The notes under the pieces: generated by a model
Database searches by the model: none
What the model was told of the DNA's origin: nothing
What the model saw: the letters and a program-made list of their open reading frames with translations, nothing else
Shown here: positions 1-8,134 of the stretch, in pieces
How positions within the stretch are numbered: position 1 is the first letter of the stretch
How the letters are laid out: each line of letters opens with the position of its first letter
Made by a program: the position numbers and the translations under genes
Assembly (NCBI GenBank): GCA_018827685.1
Contig: JAHJXD010000037.1
Location: 1-20,824, forward strand
DNA: 20,824 nucleotides
Origin: Patescibacteria group bacterium
GTDB taxonomy: Bacteria; Patescibacteriota; Patescibacteriia; Patescibacteriales; GWC2-42-12
Direction: 5' to 3'

Positions 1-23
1 TATTATTATACTAAAAAAATATC

Positions 24-389
24 TTAAAAAAATTTATACACATAAGGAAAGAATATAATTATGCCCACGACAATCGCCGCGATTGATGATAGAAAAACCG
101 CGGCCGCCATAATATCTTTTATCTCTTTAACATAAGTATTAATCCTTGGCTTGAAAACATCAGCGATGCGTTCAACCGCGCTATTAGTAATCTCCGCGAT
201 TAAAACCAAACAAACTACAAGCGTTAAAACAGCCCATTCGATTCGACTAATACAAAAATAAATTCCTAAAATTAAAACTAACAAGCTGGCAAAAATTTGA
301 ATTTTTAAATTTTGCTCTTCGCGAAAAATTTTAAACAACCCTTTAACAGCGTAGCCGTAACTTTTAAATAATCTGTTTATTCTTATCAT
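24..389 (-). CDS. dgkA: Diacylglycerol / undecaprenol kinase family protein (DgkA)
   Basis: Small integral membrane lipid kinase of 121 aa, the usual size for the family, which phosphorylates diacylglycerol or undecaprenol at the inner face of the membrane with ATP. The family signature is visible: an amphipathic N-terminus with FREEQN (residues 22-27), then E66-I-T-N69-S-A-V-E73 at the end of the second membrane helix, and K91-D92 before the last helix, matching the E-x2-N-x3-E and KD motifs. Three membrane segments lie at about 30-48, 52-70 and 94-118. It is the last gene of the minus-strand operon, and its ATG overlaps the ybeY stop as ATGA, so translation is probably coupled. Undecaprenol rather than diacylglycerol as substrate is an inference from the DgkA type common outside Proteobacteria. 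No Shine-Dalgarno sequence is seen. Confidence 0.9.
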   Translation of the reverse strand: MIRINRLFKSYGYAVKGLFKIFREEQNLKIQIFASLLVLILGIYFCISRIEWAVLTLVVCLVLIAEITNSAVERIADVFKPRINTYVKEIKDIMAAAVFLSSIAAIVVGIIIFFPYVYKFF

Positions 390-790
390 AAATAACTTTT
401 TATAAAGTTCTCGCCTAACTTTATCATTTTTTTTCTCTGCTTATCGGTTTTATCATCATAGCCGATTAAATGCAACAACCCATGCACTAAAATAAAAATC
501 AATTCTTTTTCAGCACTATTTTTAAAATCACCTGCCTGGAGCTTTACTTGATTATAGTTAATAATAATTTCCCCAAGATAATCGCCATCGCCGGAAAATG
601 ACAATACATCAGTCGCTTTATTTAAACCGCGATAGGTCAGATTTAATTTTTTTATTTCAGCGTCACCGACAAAAGCTAGAGAAAATTCTTTATTTTTTAT
701 TTTATAAACTTGGCCAAAAACTTTAACTGCCTTTTCTATCAGCTTTAAATTAATTTTATAATTAGTCTGATTATTAATTTCTACTTTCAT
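386..790 (-). CDS. ybeY: Endoribonuclease YbeY (rRNA maturation factor), atypical third metal position
   Basis: Metal-dependent endoribonuclease that acts in 16S rRNA 3'-end maturation and ribosome quality control. The 134-aa length is typical. The family blocks are present: R54-G-L-N-K-A-T-D-V-L-S-F (54-65), LGEIIIN (72-78), and the metal-site helix H103-G-L-L-H107-L-I-G-Y-D-D113. The canonical site is H-x3-H-x5-H; here the third position is Asp113 rather than His. Asp or other residues at this position also occur in some other bacterial groups, so activity may be retained. The start ATG overlaps the stop of the upstream gene by 4 bases (ATGA), and the gene overlaps dgkA the same way. The ybeY-dgkA neighbourhood is common in bacteria, which supports both calls. 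Confidence 0.95.
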   Translation of the reverse strand: MKVEINNQTNYKINLKLIEKAVKVFGQVYKIKNKEFSLAFVGDAEIKKLNLTYRGLNKATDVLSFSGDGDYLGEIIINYNQVKLQAGDFKNSAEKELIFILVHGLLHLIGYDDKTDKQRKKMIKLGENFIKSYL

Positions 791-1839
791 TCTTTTAGCG
801 TAAACGACTTAATCATCATTTGAAAAATATTAAAATATTCTACAATTTTCCCATCGCCAGGATTATAGGTTAGGCTGAATATGTAATTTTGTTTCTTATT
901 TATTAAATATATATTTAAACCGTCAGGACTCTTAATGCCCTGCCAAGTAAAACCGCTTACCCTGTCGGCCTGGTTAATAGTTAAAACGGCAAGCTGTTCT
1001 ATGTACCAGGCGTCAAGCGATTGTTTATTAACATTAGGCTGAATTATTATCTGCATAAACTGATTATCACCTGTTTTAAACATTACTGAATCATCCCCGC
1101 CATTAACGCTAGTTTGCCAAGTCGAGGGATAAAGTAAATCATAAGCAAAAGTTTTATTCTCATAAAAAGAAATATTAGAATTAGCGGTTAATTTTCCTGC
1201 GCCCGCCGGATTATATAAATTTATAACTTCATCGCCGTCCGCGTAGCCATCGCCATCAGTATCAGCCGTAGAAGCGGCAGCGCCTAAAAGAATCTCTTCA
1301 ATATCAGTTAAACCATCATTATCACTATCCGCGCCCATACGCAAACTAATGTCTGTGTCCGAGGTCGTAATTTCAGAAGTTGTAGTGGCAATAGTTGTAG
1401 TTGCTATTTCATCTCCAACAGGCAGGGTCGTGCCTGCAGTCCCGGTAGCTATCGCATTATCCGAAGTCGTGGCGGTTTGATCAACTTCTGTTCCATTTTG
1501 GCCTGACTGATTATTTTCCGTGACTAAAGGCTGCTCTTTTGTAATTATTACACTTGGTTTTCTAAATAAAAAATAATATAAAGCTGCTGAAGCTATTAGT
1601 AAAACTGCCACTCCGCCAATAATTATCATAAAGCCGGTAGTTTTAGCGCCGTCCTGTTTAACCATCTGATTGCGAAAATGTTCTGGCATAACGTGAATGA
1701 CTATATTATCAGCCTTAGCCAATTCTTTTAATACTGTTCCTTGCCCGTCTTGTAAACTAGATATTGCGGGCGCGACAAAAACTTTTTTCTTAATTACTTC
1801 GGATGATTCTGGTTTATTTTTTTTGAAAAAATTAAACAT
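787..1839 (-). CDS. Membrane-anchored protein with thrombospondin type 3 repeats and a C-terminal globular domain
   Basis: A 350-aa single-pass membrane protein. Residues 1-68 are cytoplasmic in style (FFKKNK, later KKK), a hydrophobic segment spans about 69-92, and 100-165 is a Thr/Ser/Ala-rich linker. Two Asp-rich calcium-binding repeats follow: D171-S-D-N-D-G-L-T-D-x-E-E and D193-T-D-G-D-G-Y-A-D-G-D-E. The C-terminal 130 residues (FAYDLLYPSTWQTS... through IKSFTLKE) look like a PsbP/Mog1-type fold domain often written as 'YP..W', placed outside the membrane. The gene starts 2 bases after the upstream TSP3 gene ends and overlaps ybeY by 4 bases. The second TSP3 repeat shares 35 identical nucleotides with the neighbouring gene. 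The true function is unknown; an envelope or surface role is inferred from the topology. Confidence 0.85.
   Translation of the reverse strand: MFNFFKKNKPESSEVIKKKVFVAPAISSLQDGQGTVLKELAKADNIVIHVMPEHFRNQMVKQDGAKTTGFMIIIGGVAVLLIASAALYYFLFRKPSVIITKEQPLVTENNQSGQNGTEVDQTATTSDNAIATGTAGTTLPVGDEIATTTIATTTSEITTSDTDISLRMGADSDNDGLTDIEEILLGAAASTADTDGDGYADGDEVINLYNPAGAGKLTANSNISFYENKTFAYDLLYPSTWQTSVNGGDDSVMFKTGDNQFMQIIIQPNVNKQSLDAWYIEQLAVLTINQADRVSGFTWQGIKSPDGLNIYLINKKQNYIFSLTYNPGDGKIVEYFNIFQMMIKSFTLKE
1232..1266. repeat. 35-bp exact repeat, copy 1 (TSP3-coding)
   Basis: This stretch is identical base for base to 1906-1940. It encodes the ADTDGDGYADG segment of a thrombospondin type 3 repeat. The flanking bases also match apart from one change on the left side. 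Confidence 0.9.
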
Positions 1840-1841
1840 AT

Positions 1842-2510
1842 TTATTGATTATTAATATTAAAGAGCTTGCCCGATCCTTGTGGGTTAAACCCGTTTTTAA
1901 CTTCTTCGCCGTCCGCGTAGCCATCGCCATCAGTATCAGCTTTTATGGGATCTGTGTCATAAACTTTTACTTCTTCGCGATCAGTTAAGCCGTCGTTGTC
2001 AGTATCCGGGTTATTAGGATTAGTGCTAAAAGTTGCTTCTTCTTCGTCGGTTAAACCATCCTGATCTATATCAATCGGCTGGTCAACCGTAGGGCGAATT
2101 GGCTGTTCAATAACATTTTTAATTTCTTCTACCGATGAAGTCGGAACTTCTGGCGTAATTTGATTATTATTAATTTGTTCTGTTGTAACACCAGCATTAT
2201 CATTATTAATATTAATTGGCGCAGTACTTTTATTTATCAGCTTAAAGCCAAAAAAACCACCGCCAATTAAAATAATTAAACCGCCAAAGATCAAACCAAT
2301 AATCAAACCTTTATTTTTCAGCCAACTGTCATCCAGCGGTATAACAGTCTCTGCCGCGGATAAAAAATCATTGTCTCTTGGTCTAAGCGCCTCAGGCTTA
2401 ATAGTTTTATCCACTTGGGAAAAAATGTCTACAGTTTTAACTGGCGTTGAACTTACTGGCTCTGTGCCGTTTCCGCGCGCCGCATTTTTATTATCAAATT
2501 CGTCAAACAT
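1842..2510 (-). CDS. Membrane-anchored protein with three thrombospondin type 3 repeats
   Basis: A 222-aa protein with an acidic, disordered N-terminal 60 residues (FDEFDNKN..., DIFSQVD), one membrane span at about 68-91 (GLIIGLIFGGLIILIGGGFFGF), an Asn-rich linker, and three Ca-binding TSP3 repeats at the C-terminus: 147-159, 169-181 and 192-204, each D-x-D-x-D-G-L/Y-x-D-x-E-E. It ends in NPQGSGKL, which matches NPAGAGKL in the next gene, so the two are paralogues with different C-terminal fates: this one stops after the repeats, the other carries an extra domain. The ATG at 2510 gives the MFDEF start usual for such proteins. There is no Shine-Dalgarno next to that ATG, although an AGGAG lies 48 bases further upstream. 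Likely exposed outside the membrane; partner unknown. Confidence 0.85.
   Translation of the reverse strand: MFDEFDNKNAARGNGTEPVSSTPVKTVDIFSQVDKTIKPEALRPRDNDFLSAAETVIPLDDSWLKNKGLIIGLIFGGLIILIGGGFFGFKLINKSTAPININNDNAGVTTEQINNNQITPEVPTSSVEEIKNVIEQPIRPTVDQPIDIDQDGLTDEEEATFSTNPNNPDTDNDGLTDREEVKVYDTDPIKADTDGDGYADGEEVKNGFNPQGSGKLFNINNQ
1906..1940. repeat. 35-bp exact repeat, copy 2 (TSP3-coding)
   Basis: Identical to 1232-1266 in the adjacent gene. It codes for ADTDGDGYADG at residues 191-201 of the 222-aa protein. Confidence 0.9.
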
Positions 2511-2570
2511 AAAATTATTTTTGGCACTGTGGCCGAATGCTCTTTCTAACAGCCGCAGCTCCTAATTAAA

Positions 2571-5500
2571 TTATAATATTGTTAAATCAATTTTATCTGA
2601 CTTATTGCTTTCATTAGCTTTAAGATCTAAAGACGTAACAGCAAAATGGTAAGTCATGCCAGAAGTCAAATTACTAATGGCAACTTCACATTCACCCATG
2701 GAAGCCGAACATTTATTTTTTTCCAGATTAATTGAAGCGCCATATATGGGCGCGCCGCCATCATCACTAGAAGCGCCGTAATAAATTTTATAAATTGCAG
2801 TATCATCCGTATTGGCTATCCAATTTAAAATAACTCCGGTAGTAGTGGTTGTGCCTGTTAAACTTTGCGGAATTTGCGGCGGCGTGATGTCATTCGGAAT
2901 AGCATTAGTTTCATTAGAATAACTGCTCTCAGCCCCGCTCTTATATTTAGCCGTAACCGCAAAATAATATTTAACTCCATTAGTTAAATTATTTATTATA
3001 AAAGGACTGGCGCTCGTGCCTGGCAAAACTGCTGAAATCGACTGCTCATAACTGCCTGATTTGGTGCCATAATAAACCAAGTATTTATCTAAACTTTGTT
3101 CGCTCGGCAAGGCAATGGCCTGCCAGATTAGGCCAGCTTTATTACCTTGCTTAATTATATCATTAGTCGTGGTAGCTAAATTTACGCCAACAACATTAGG
3201 CGTACTTTCCCTAAAGAAATAAAATTCTTTTAGAATATTCTGTTCTACTGAAGAGCCGCGAATTACAGCACTATCATTTAGAATAGCCGGCAAGTCGTCG
3301 ACTGTTCCAACTGCTCCGGCATCGCGGCAATAATATAAAGCAAAATTAGTGTTGTTAGAGCAACCGTCGGCCGCGACAGTACAATTGTTAGACGCATCGC
3401 GCCATGGCTCCCAGCTACCGTCATCTTTATATGACGGCCATGGGTTGACGCATAAAAACACATAAATTTTGGCTGTATTTTCTTTAAACTGCCCTATGGT
3501 TGCCAGCTTATTAACCTGATCATGTGTTATAGTGGCTTTTGCATGTAACAAAGTATTAGCTTCCTTAACATTTTGCGCGACTAATGTTTGCTCTGACATA
3601 TTATCAAGCGCATTTTCCCCATTTTTAAATTTAACTATTGACTTATCATCAATTGACCAATCCCAGCGCCAATTATAAATATTTTCAATCGGCACAATTG
3701 GTTGATTCGGGGCAGAATAAGCCGTAGCCTGAAAAATTTTATCACTATCTTTAATAATCTGATCATCTGCGCCAGTGTCGTCATCGGACGGGTCATTAAC
3801 CACTGTGTTAAATAAATAATTTAAAGGATTAATGGCTACACTATTAACTAAACAAATTCCGTTATTGGCGGCGGTATTATCTTTAGTGGTAAACGACCAA
3901 ATTTTTCCTTTAAAATTTACACTGTTGAAACTTTTTTCATCAATTGATTTTAAGCCTATGCTAGTTTGGCTTAAAACTCCGCCATGGATTGCGTCAGTAA
4001 TATCAGGGTCGCCTTTTATTATAACATAATATTTTAGATTTGCCTCTAAAGCCAATTGCGGCTTAAATTCCATGACAGTGGTTTTATCAGCCTTGATATA
4101 ACCGCTAACCGAGCCAGGCACGGCACAAAAATTTCCGGTTAAAAACTGGGCATGGACAGTGGAAACAAATAATTTATTAACTAATGGCACTTTAGCTATC
4201 CAAAATTTTATTCTGGCAAAAAGCGACGGTTTATAAACCGCGGTTAAATATTTAGTATTAGTCGGACACTGGTCAGAACCATAATCTCCGACCACGATAA
4301 CGTTGTCTTTAAAAGTACTGATTTGCATAGGTTGATCAAAGGTGGCTTGAATTAGGCTGTTACGGCAAACTTCGATAGCTCCGCTAACAGGCAGGGTTCC
4401 AATTACTGTGGACCTGGCTTGGCAACAAGTATCATCGCCGCAACCAATGGTATTAGCATCGCCACATTCATTATCCTGACTACAGCCGCAACACAAGCCG
4501 CGGTTAGCGCCGCTGCAAGATTCTTGATCAGCCTTACAAATTAAAAGTGAATTTAAAATTTTGCAAGTATCTGGATTAGCAAATGGGTTGCAGCAGCAAA
4601 CGCCGCATTTAGTAGCCGCAGGACCAGTACCGTCTTGGTTTATGCAAGCAAAATTAGCGCATTTATTAATATCGCAACTTTGCGTTGATGTGGCGCTGTT
4701 AAAACAAGTATTACTAAACTGGGCTACTGGCGCGCATTTATTATTACATTCAGCCACAGTCTTATAAATCTCCGATGTTGAAGTGGCCACCGGTGTGCTT
4801 GAACAAGTGCCGGCATTATTGCAACCATAATAAGCGCAATAATTATAAGCCAGGCTGCCAGCAGCATAAGGCTCTGCTCCATGGCGGCAAACATTTTTAT
4901 TTTTAGCATCAACACAGCAAGTACCCGCGCCTTGGTCGCTGCAAACAGCCGCGTCGCTTATCTGAGCGCAGTCTTGGCAAATACCGTTCGGGTTAGCCGT
5001 GTCAATTAAACAAAATTTACCGCTAGTCCCGGAACAATCGCAAGCTTTGTTATGTTCAGCTTGAGTTGCGCCAACGTTAGCGCAACCAGAGCAACGGCCG
5101 TAAGTATTAGTATTAGCAGTTATGTCACTGCCACATCGGCCTTGGCATTTTAAAGGCGAACAGCAATCCTCGCTATCATAGCCAATGCGGCAGCAGCATT
5201 CGCAACTGGCATTATCATTTTTTATACATTTATTATCACTGTCGCAAGTTGAACCAACCGGACAAAGACTCTGCTCAACTGAACAGCTGCCATCAACCGC
5301 GTCGGCGGTTTCTTTTATACATTTAAAGCCGGTACTGCAAGCCGAACAGGTCGTGCCATTTTCCACACAGCGGTTGCCGGAAATACTGGTCCAGCCGGCA
5401 GGGCAAGAGGTTTTAACATTTATTATCCATCGGCTTTGGCTTGCATACGCTAAACAATCAGCCGTAGTCGTAGCCGAAATATTACCAACCGTATAATTAA

Positions 5501-8099
5501 CAACTTTAGGCAAACCGCAAGTTTGGCCGATTTTAGCGCATTTATCAATACTTATTTTATATTCACACAAATCAGTTTTACAAATATTAAAATTATTACA
5601 GCTATAATCGCAGTTGCCTGTTTCAGTGTCTGCGCCACCGCTGTAAGTCGAGCATTTGCCAGGCGAGTTGGGGCAAAAATAACTGCTTGAACATTGGCTT
5701 AAGCCATAGCTTGAACAAGATTCACTGTCAGAGCATTCGGTTTTGCCATCGGCATCAGAATCTTTACAACCGCCAGTTGAGCAACATTGTAAATCACCGT
5801 CGCATTGATCTGGTTTATTAGCAGAACAACCATCGCATTGGCCGGTCAAACCATTACATTCGCCGCGAGCGCAACAATGGAAAGTTATGGCGCTGCCTGG
5901 CGTAGCATTTGGTATATCGCATTTTTCTTGATTAGTTGAACATTGTCCCAACGTGGTGGAAAATGTCCAGCCAAAACCGCAAGCTGTTGGCGAACCCTGG
6001 GCGCAGGTTCCGGTCGGGCGACAGATGCCTGACCAATAAGTGCCGTGACCGCAACATTCTTCGCTGGTTTGGCATTCGGAATTAGCAGAACACTTACCAA
6101 CCCTAAAAGGCAAAGAATTACTAACATGCCCCTGGCTATTAATTATTTTAAACGGACCGCTGGCTGAGTTAACAGGCACATTAGTATCAACTTTTTGATC
6201 TGCCCAGCCGCGCGCCACGCCGTCTTGATTATTAAAATATTGAACACGACCAGTACCCTGGATAGTACCAAATCTCTCGCCATTCGCGGTCACAGGCCAA
6301 CCAACCGGACCATTATTTGGATTTAAAGAGCATAAACCAGACCAGGCAATACCGGGGGTAATCGTAAAATCCGCTGGCAAACTAATTTTATTGTCAATAT
6401 TAGTAATTTCAACTTTATATGCGCCCAACTTAGCAACATCAACCTTAGGCACTTTTACCACAATGTAAGTATCGTGCCACCAAGTATTTCGACAAGCCTG
6501 GGGAAAATCAATATCAGCGTTAATTTTTGTATTCGGGTCAATCGGCCAATAAAACTTCACTGAACTTTTTTGCGCGCTATAATTTTTAAAATTACGGCCG
6601 TAGATAGTTATATATTGACCGACAGGGCCTTGAACCGGCTCAATATATTCAATCGTCGGATTAGCGTCCACGTTGTTTCTTATGGTAAAAACAAGATTAT
6701 TGGAATTAATATTGTCTGTTTGAATAAACACCGAACTTCTGCCGTCTTGAATATTAGGTACGGTGGCATTAACCGAAGTATTGGTCCATCCGGCAATATC
6801 ATTAGCCGCTATAGCGCTGGCGCTATTACCAAAAAAAACTGAATGCGCAGAAGCATTAAAAGCACTGCCTTGCAAATTAAATTTATCAGCCAAGCCGCCA
6901 CTCGCTGGGTTGACCAAGCAGATGCCTGGACGCTTAATATTATTTACTAAAAAATCTTTAAGCCGCGCGCCGCGATTATTATCCGTGGTATCATAATAAT
7001 TTTTACTATCAATAACTTTAATCGGACCGTTCACGGCTCCATTAGGCACCACTACTATAATTTGATCATCTTGCCAAAAACTCGCGCAAAGCGGATTAAC
7101 TTGATTGGGAAAAGTTGCGATTTTATCATCGCTGGCATTATTAGGATCACCCATAAAAATTACTTGTCCAGTAGAATCGCCAAAATATCTGCCACCTATG
7201 GTAATAAAATTTCCCACAGCTCCGATAGGCGTGATAGAAGCGTCAATCGGGCTTATCCATGAAATTAAAGGTGTTTTAACGCAAGAGCAATTATCATTAG
7301 ACGAGCAAGCTAAATTATTAGCGCAGTCAATCGCTTGACAGCCAGGCATAGCAGTATTGCCATCACAACTTTCATCTTTGTCAGGCTGGTCAATTTTTTT
7401 ACATAAACAATCGCTTGAAGAACAGCTTAAACCAGCCGCGCACTGACCAGCCGCGCACTGAATATCTAATAAATCTTTTAAGCAAGCTTCGCCTTGGCCC
7501 GGCAAATTTATTGTTTTACAAGTACAGCTGGCAGTATTGCAATATTTATTAGACCCGCAAATCAAAGCATCAACTTGGCAGCCAGGCTGTAAAGTATTGC
7601 TGTCGCAAGTAGTTTCCGCATCTTCAGGCGGCGTGATATTACCACAAGGAGCGCTAGAGCAGGAACTCTTACAACAATATTGCCCGCTTGAACAGGCAGG
7701 ATCGCAAATGCTGCCATCGCCGCCCGAGCCTGTCGCGCCCAGCAATCTGGATAAAATAAAACTAGCGATAGCGAACGAAGCCAGGCAAATTACCAGCCCG
7801 ATAATCGCGCCTGTTAATATTTTTCGTGCTTTTTCAGCTTTTTCCGCTTCGCCCGCAGCTGTCATCCAAAGCCAGCCTGCATAAATTATTAAACCAACAG
7901 CGATAATTCCTAAAAACCCCAAAATTATTCTTATTATATTGGCCGCGATAATTCTTGGATCAGATACGGCTAAACCAGTGCCGGCCGCGAATTCTAAGCC
8001 CACGTCAAGCCCGGGCGCGGCCATAACAAAATTAGCCGCAACAAAAACCATTATACATAAACTTATAAAAATAATTATTTTTTTGGCTTTTCCAAGCAT
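2571..8099 (-). CDS. Giant VirB2/TrbC-headed, cysteine-rich multidomain surface protein
   Basis: 1842 aa. Residues 1-28 are a signal or first membrane helix ending in AAPGLDVGL. Residues 48-119 hold two hydrophobic helices around a short charged loop (GEAEKAEKARK), a layout typical of VirB2/TrbC pilin-like domains. Then come a Cys-rich stretch (132-274), four IPT/TIG-like Ig modules (about 277-365, 390-473, 480-580, 587-667), a long Cys-rich region (670-1226, with motifs such as ECC, CCxxGxC, CECCC and CGVCCC), an SbsA-type Ig-like module (1230-1405) containing a hydrophobic insert (1291-1319), a beta-rich region (1410-1630), and two fibronectin type III modules (1634-1735, 1737-1842). By my count it has about 120 Cys, which implies many extracellular disulfides. 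The start at 8099 keeps the signal helix; only 35 bases separate it from the upstream paralogue. Surface attachment or adhesion is inferred; the exact role is unknown. Confidence 0.85.
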   Translation of the reverse strand: MLGKAKKIIIFISLCIMVFVAANFVMAAPGLDVGLEFAAGTGLAVSDPRIIAANIIRIILGFLGIIAVGLIIYAGWLWMTAAGEAEKAEKARKILTGAIIGLVICLASFAIASFILSRLLGATGSGGDGSICDPACSSGQYCCKSSCSSAPCGNITPPEDAETTCDSNTLQPGCQVDALICGSNKYCNTASCTCKTINLPGQGEACLKDLLDIQCAAGQCAAGLSCSSSDCLCKKIDQPDKDESCDGNTAMPGCQAIDCANNLACSSNDNCSCVKTPLISWISPIDASITPIGAVGNFITIGGRYFGDSTGQVIFMGDPNNASDDKIATFPNQVNPLCASFWQDDQIIVVVPNGAVNGPIKVIDSKNYYDTTDNNRGARLKDFLVNNIKRPGICLVNPASGGLADKFNLQGSAFNASAHSVFFGNSASAIAANDIAGWTNTSVNATVPNIQDGRSSVFIQTDNINSNNLVFTIRNNVDANPTIEYIEPVQGPVGQYITIYGRNFKNYSAQKSSVKFYWPIDPNTKINADIDFPQACRNTWWHDTYIVVKVPKVDVAKLGAYKVEITNIDNKISLPADFTITPGIAWSGLCSLNPNNGPVGWPVTANGERFGTIQGTGRVQYFNNQDGVARGWADQKVDTNVPVNSASGPFKIINSQGHVSNSLPFRVGKCSANSECQTSEECCGHGTYWSGICRPTGTCAQGSPTACGFGWTFSTTLGQCSTNQEKCDIPNATPGSAITFHCCARGECNGLTGQCDGCSANKPDQCDGDLQCCSTGGCKDSDADGKTECSDSESCSSYGLSQCSSSYFCPNSPGKCSTYSGGADTETGNCDYSCNNFNICKTDLCEYKISIDKCAKIGQTCGLPKVVNYTVGNISATTTADCLAYASQSRWIINVKTSCPAGWTSISGNRCVENGTTCSACSTGFKCIKETADAVDGSCSVEQSLCPVGSTCDSDNKCIKNDNASCECCCRIGYDSEDCCSPLKCQGRCGSDITANTNTYGRCSGCANVGATQAEHNKACDCSGTSGKFCLIDTANPNGICQDCAQISDAAVCSDQGAGTCCVDAKNKNVCRHGAEPYAAGSLAYNYCAYYGCNNAGTCSSTPVATSTSEIYKTVAECNNKCAPVAQFSNTCFNSATSTQSCDINKCANFACINQDGTGPAATKCGVCCCNPFANPDTCKILNSLLICKADQESCSGANRGLCCGCSQDNECGDANTIGCGDDTCCQARSTVIGTLPVSGAIEVCRNSLIQATFDQPMQISTFKDNVIVVGDYGSDQCPTNTKYLTAVYKPSLFARIKFWIAKVPLVNKLFVSTVHAQFLTGNFCAVPGSVSGYIKADKTTVMEFKPQLALEANLKYYVIIKGDPDITDAIHGGVLSQTSIGLKSIDEKSFNSVNFKGKIWSFTTKDNTAANNGICLVNSVAINPLNYLFNTVVNDPSDDDTGADDQIIKDSDKIFQATAYSAPNQPIVPIENIYNWRWDWSIDDKSIVKFKNGENALDNMSEQTLVAQNVKEANTLLHAKATITHDQVNKLATIGQFKENTAKIYVFLCVNPWPSYKDDGSWEPWRDASNNCTVAADGCSNNTNFALYYCRDAGAVGTVDDLPAILNDSAVIRGSSVEQNILKEFYFFRESTPNVVGVNLATTTNDIIKQGNKAGLIWQAIALPSEQSLDKYLVYYGTKSGSYEQSISAVLPGTSASPFIINNLTNGVKYYFAVTAKYKSGAESSYSNETNAIPNDITPPQIPQSLTGTTTTTGVILNWIANTDDTAIYKIYYGASSDDGGAPIYGASINLEKNKCSASMGECEVAISNLTSGMTYHFAVTSLDLKANESNKSDKIDLTIL
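7431..7460. repeat. Two tandem 15-bp units in the giant gene
   Basis: The 15-mer ACCAGCCGCGCACTG occurs twice in direct succession. It encodes a repeated QCAAG in the first Cys-rich region (residues 214-223) and adds one Cys without a frame change. Confidence 0.9.
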
Positions 8100-8134
8100 C
8101 TTAGTTTTTAGTTTTACAAAATTTAAAAATTGTT

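Noticed and set aside
2511..2570. An intrinsic terminator between the giant gene and the 222-aa gene
   Set aside because: Only a 3-bp GGC/GCC stem is seen, with no T run on the minus strand. The genes look co-transcribed.
5185..5496. A 103-codon plus-strand open frame within the giant gene
   Set aside because: It mirrors the Cys-rich coding strand (Cys codons read as Ala/Gln in reverse); no motif, no promoter or ribosome site.
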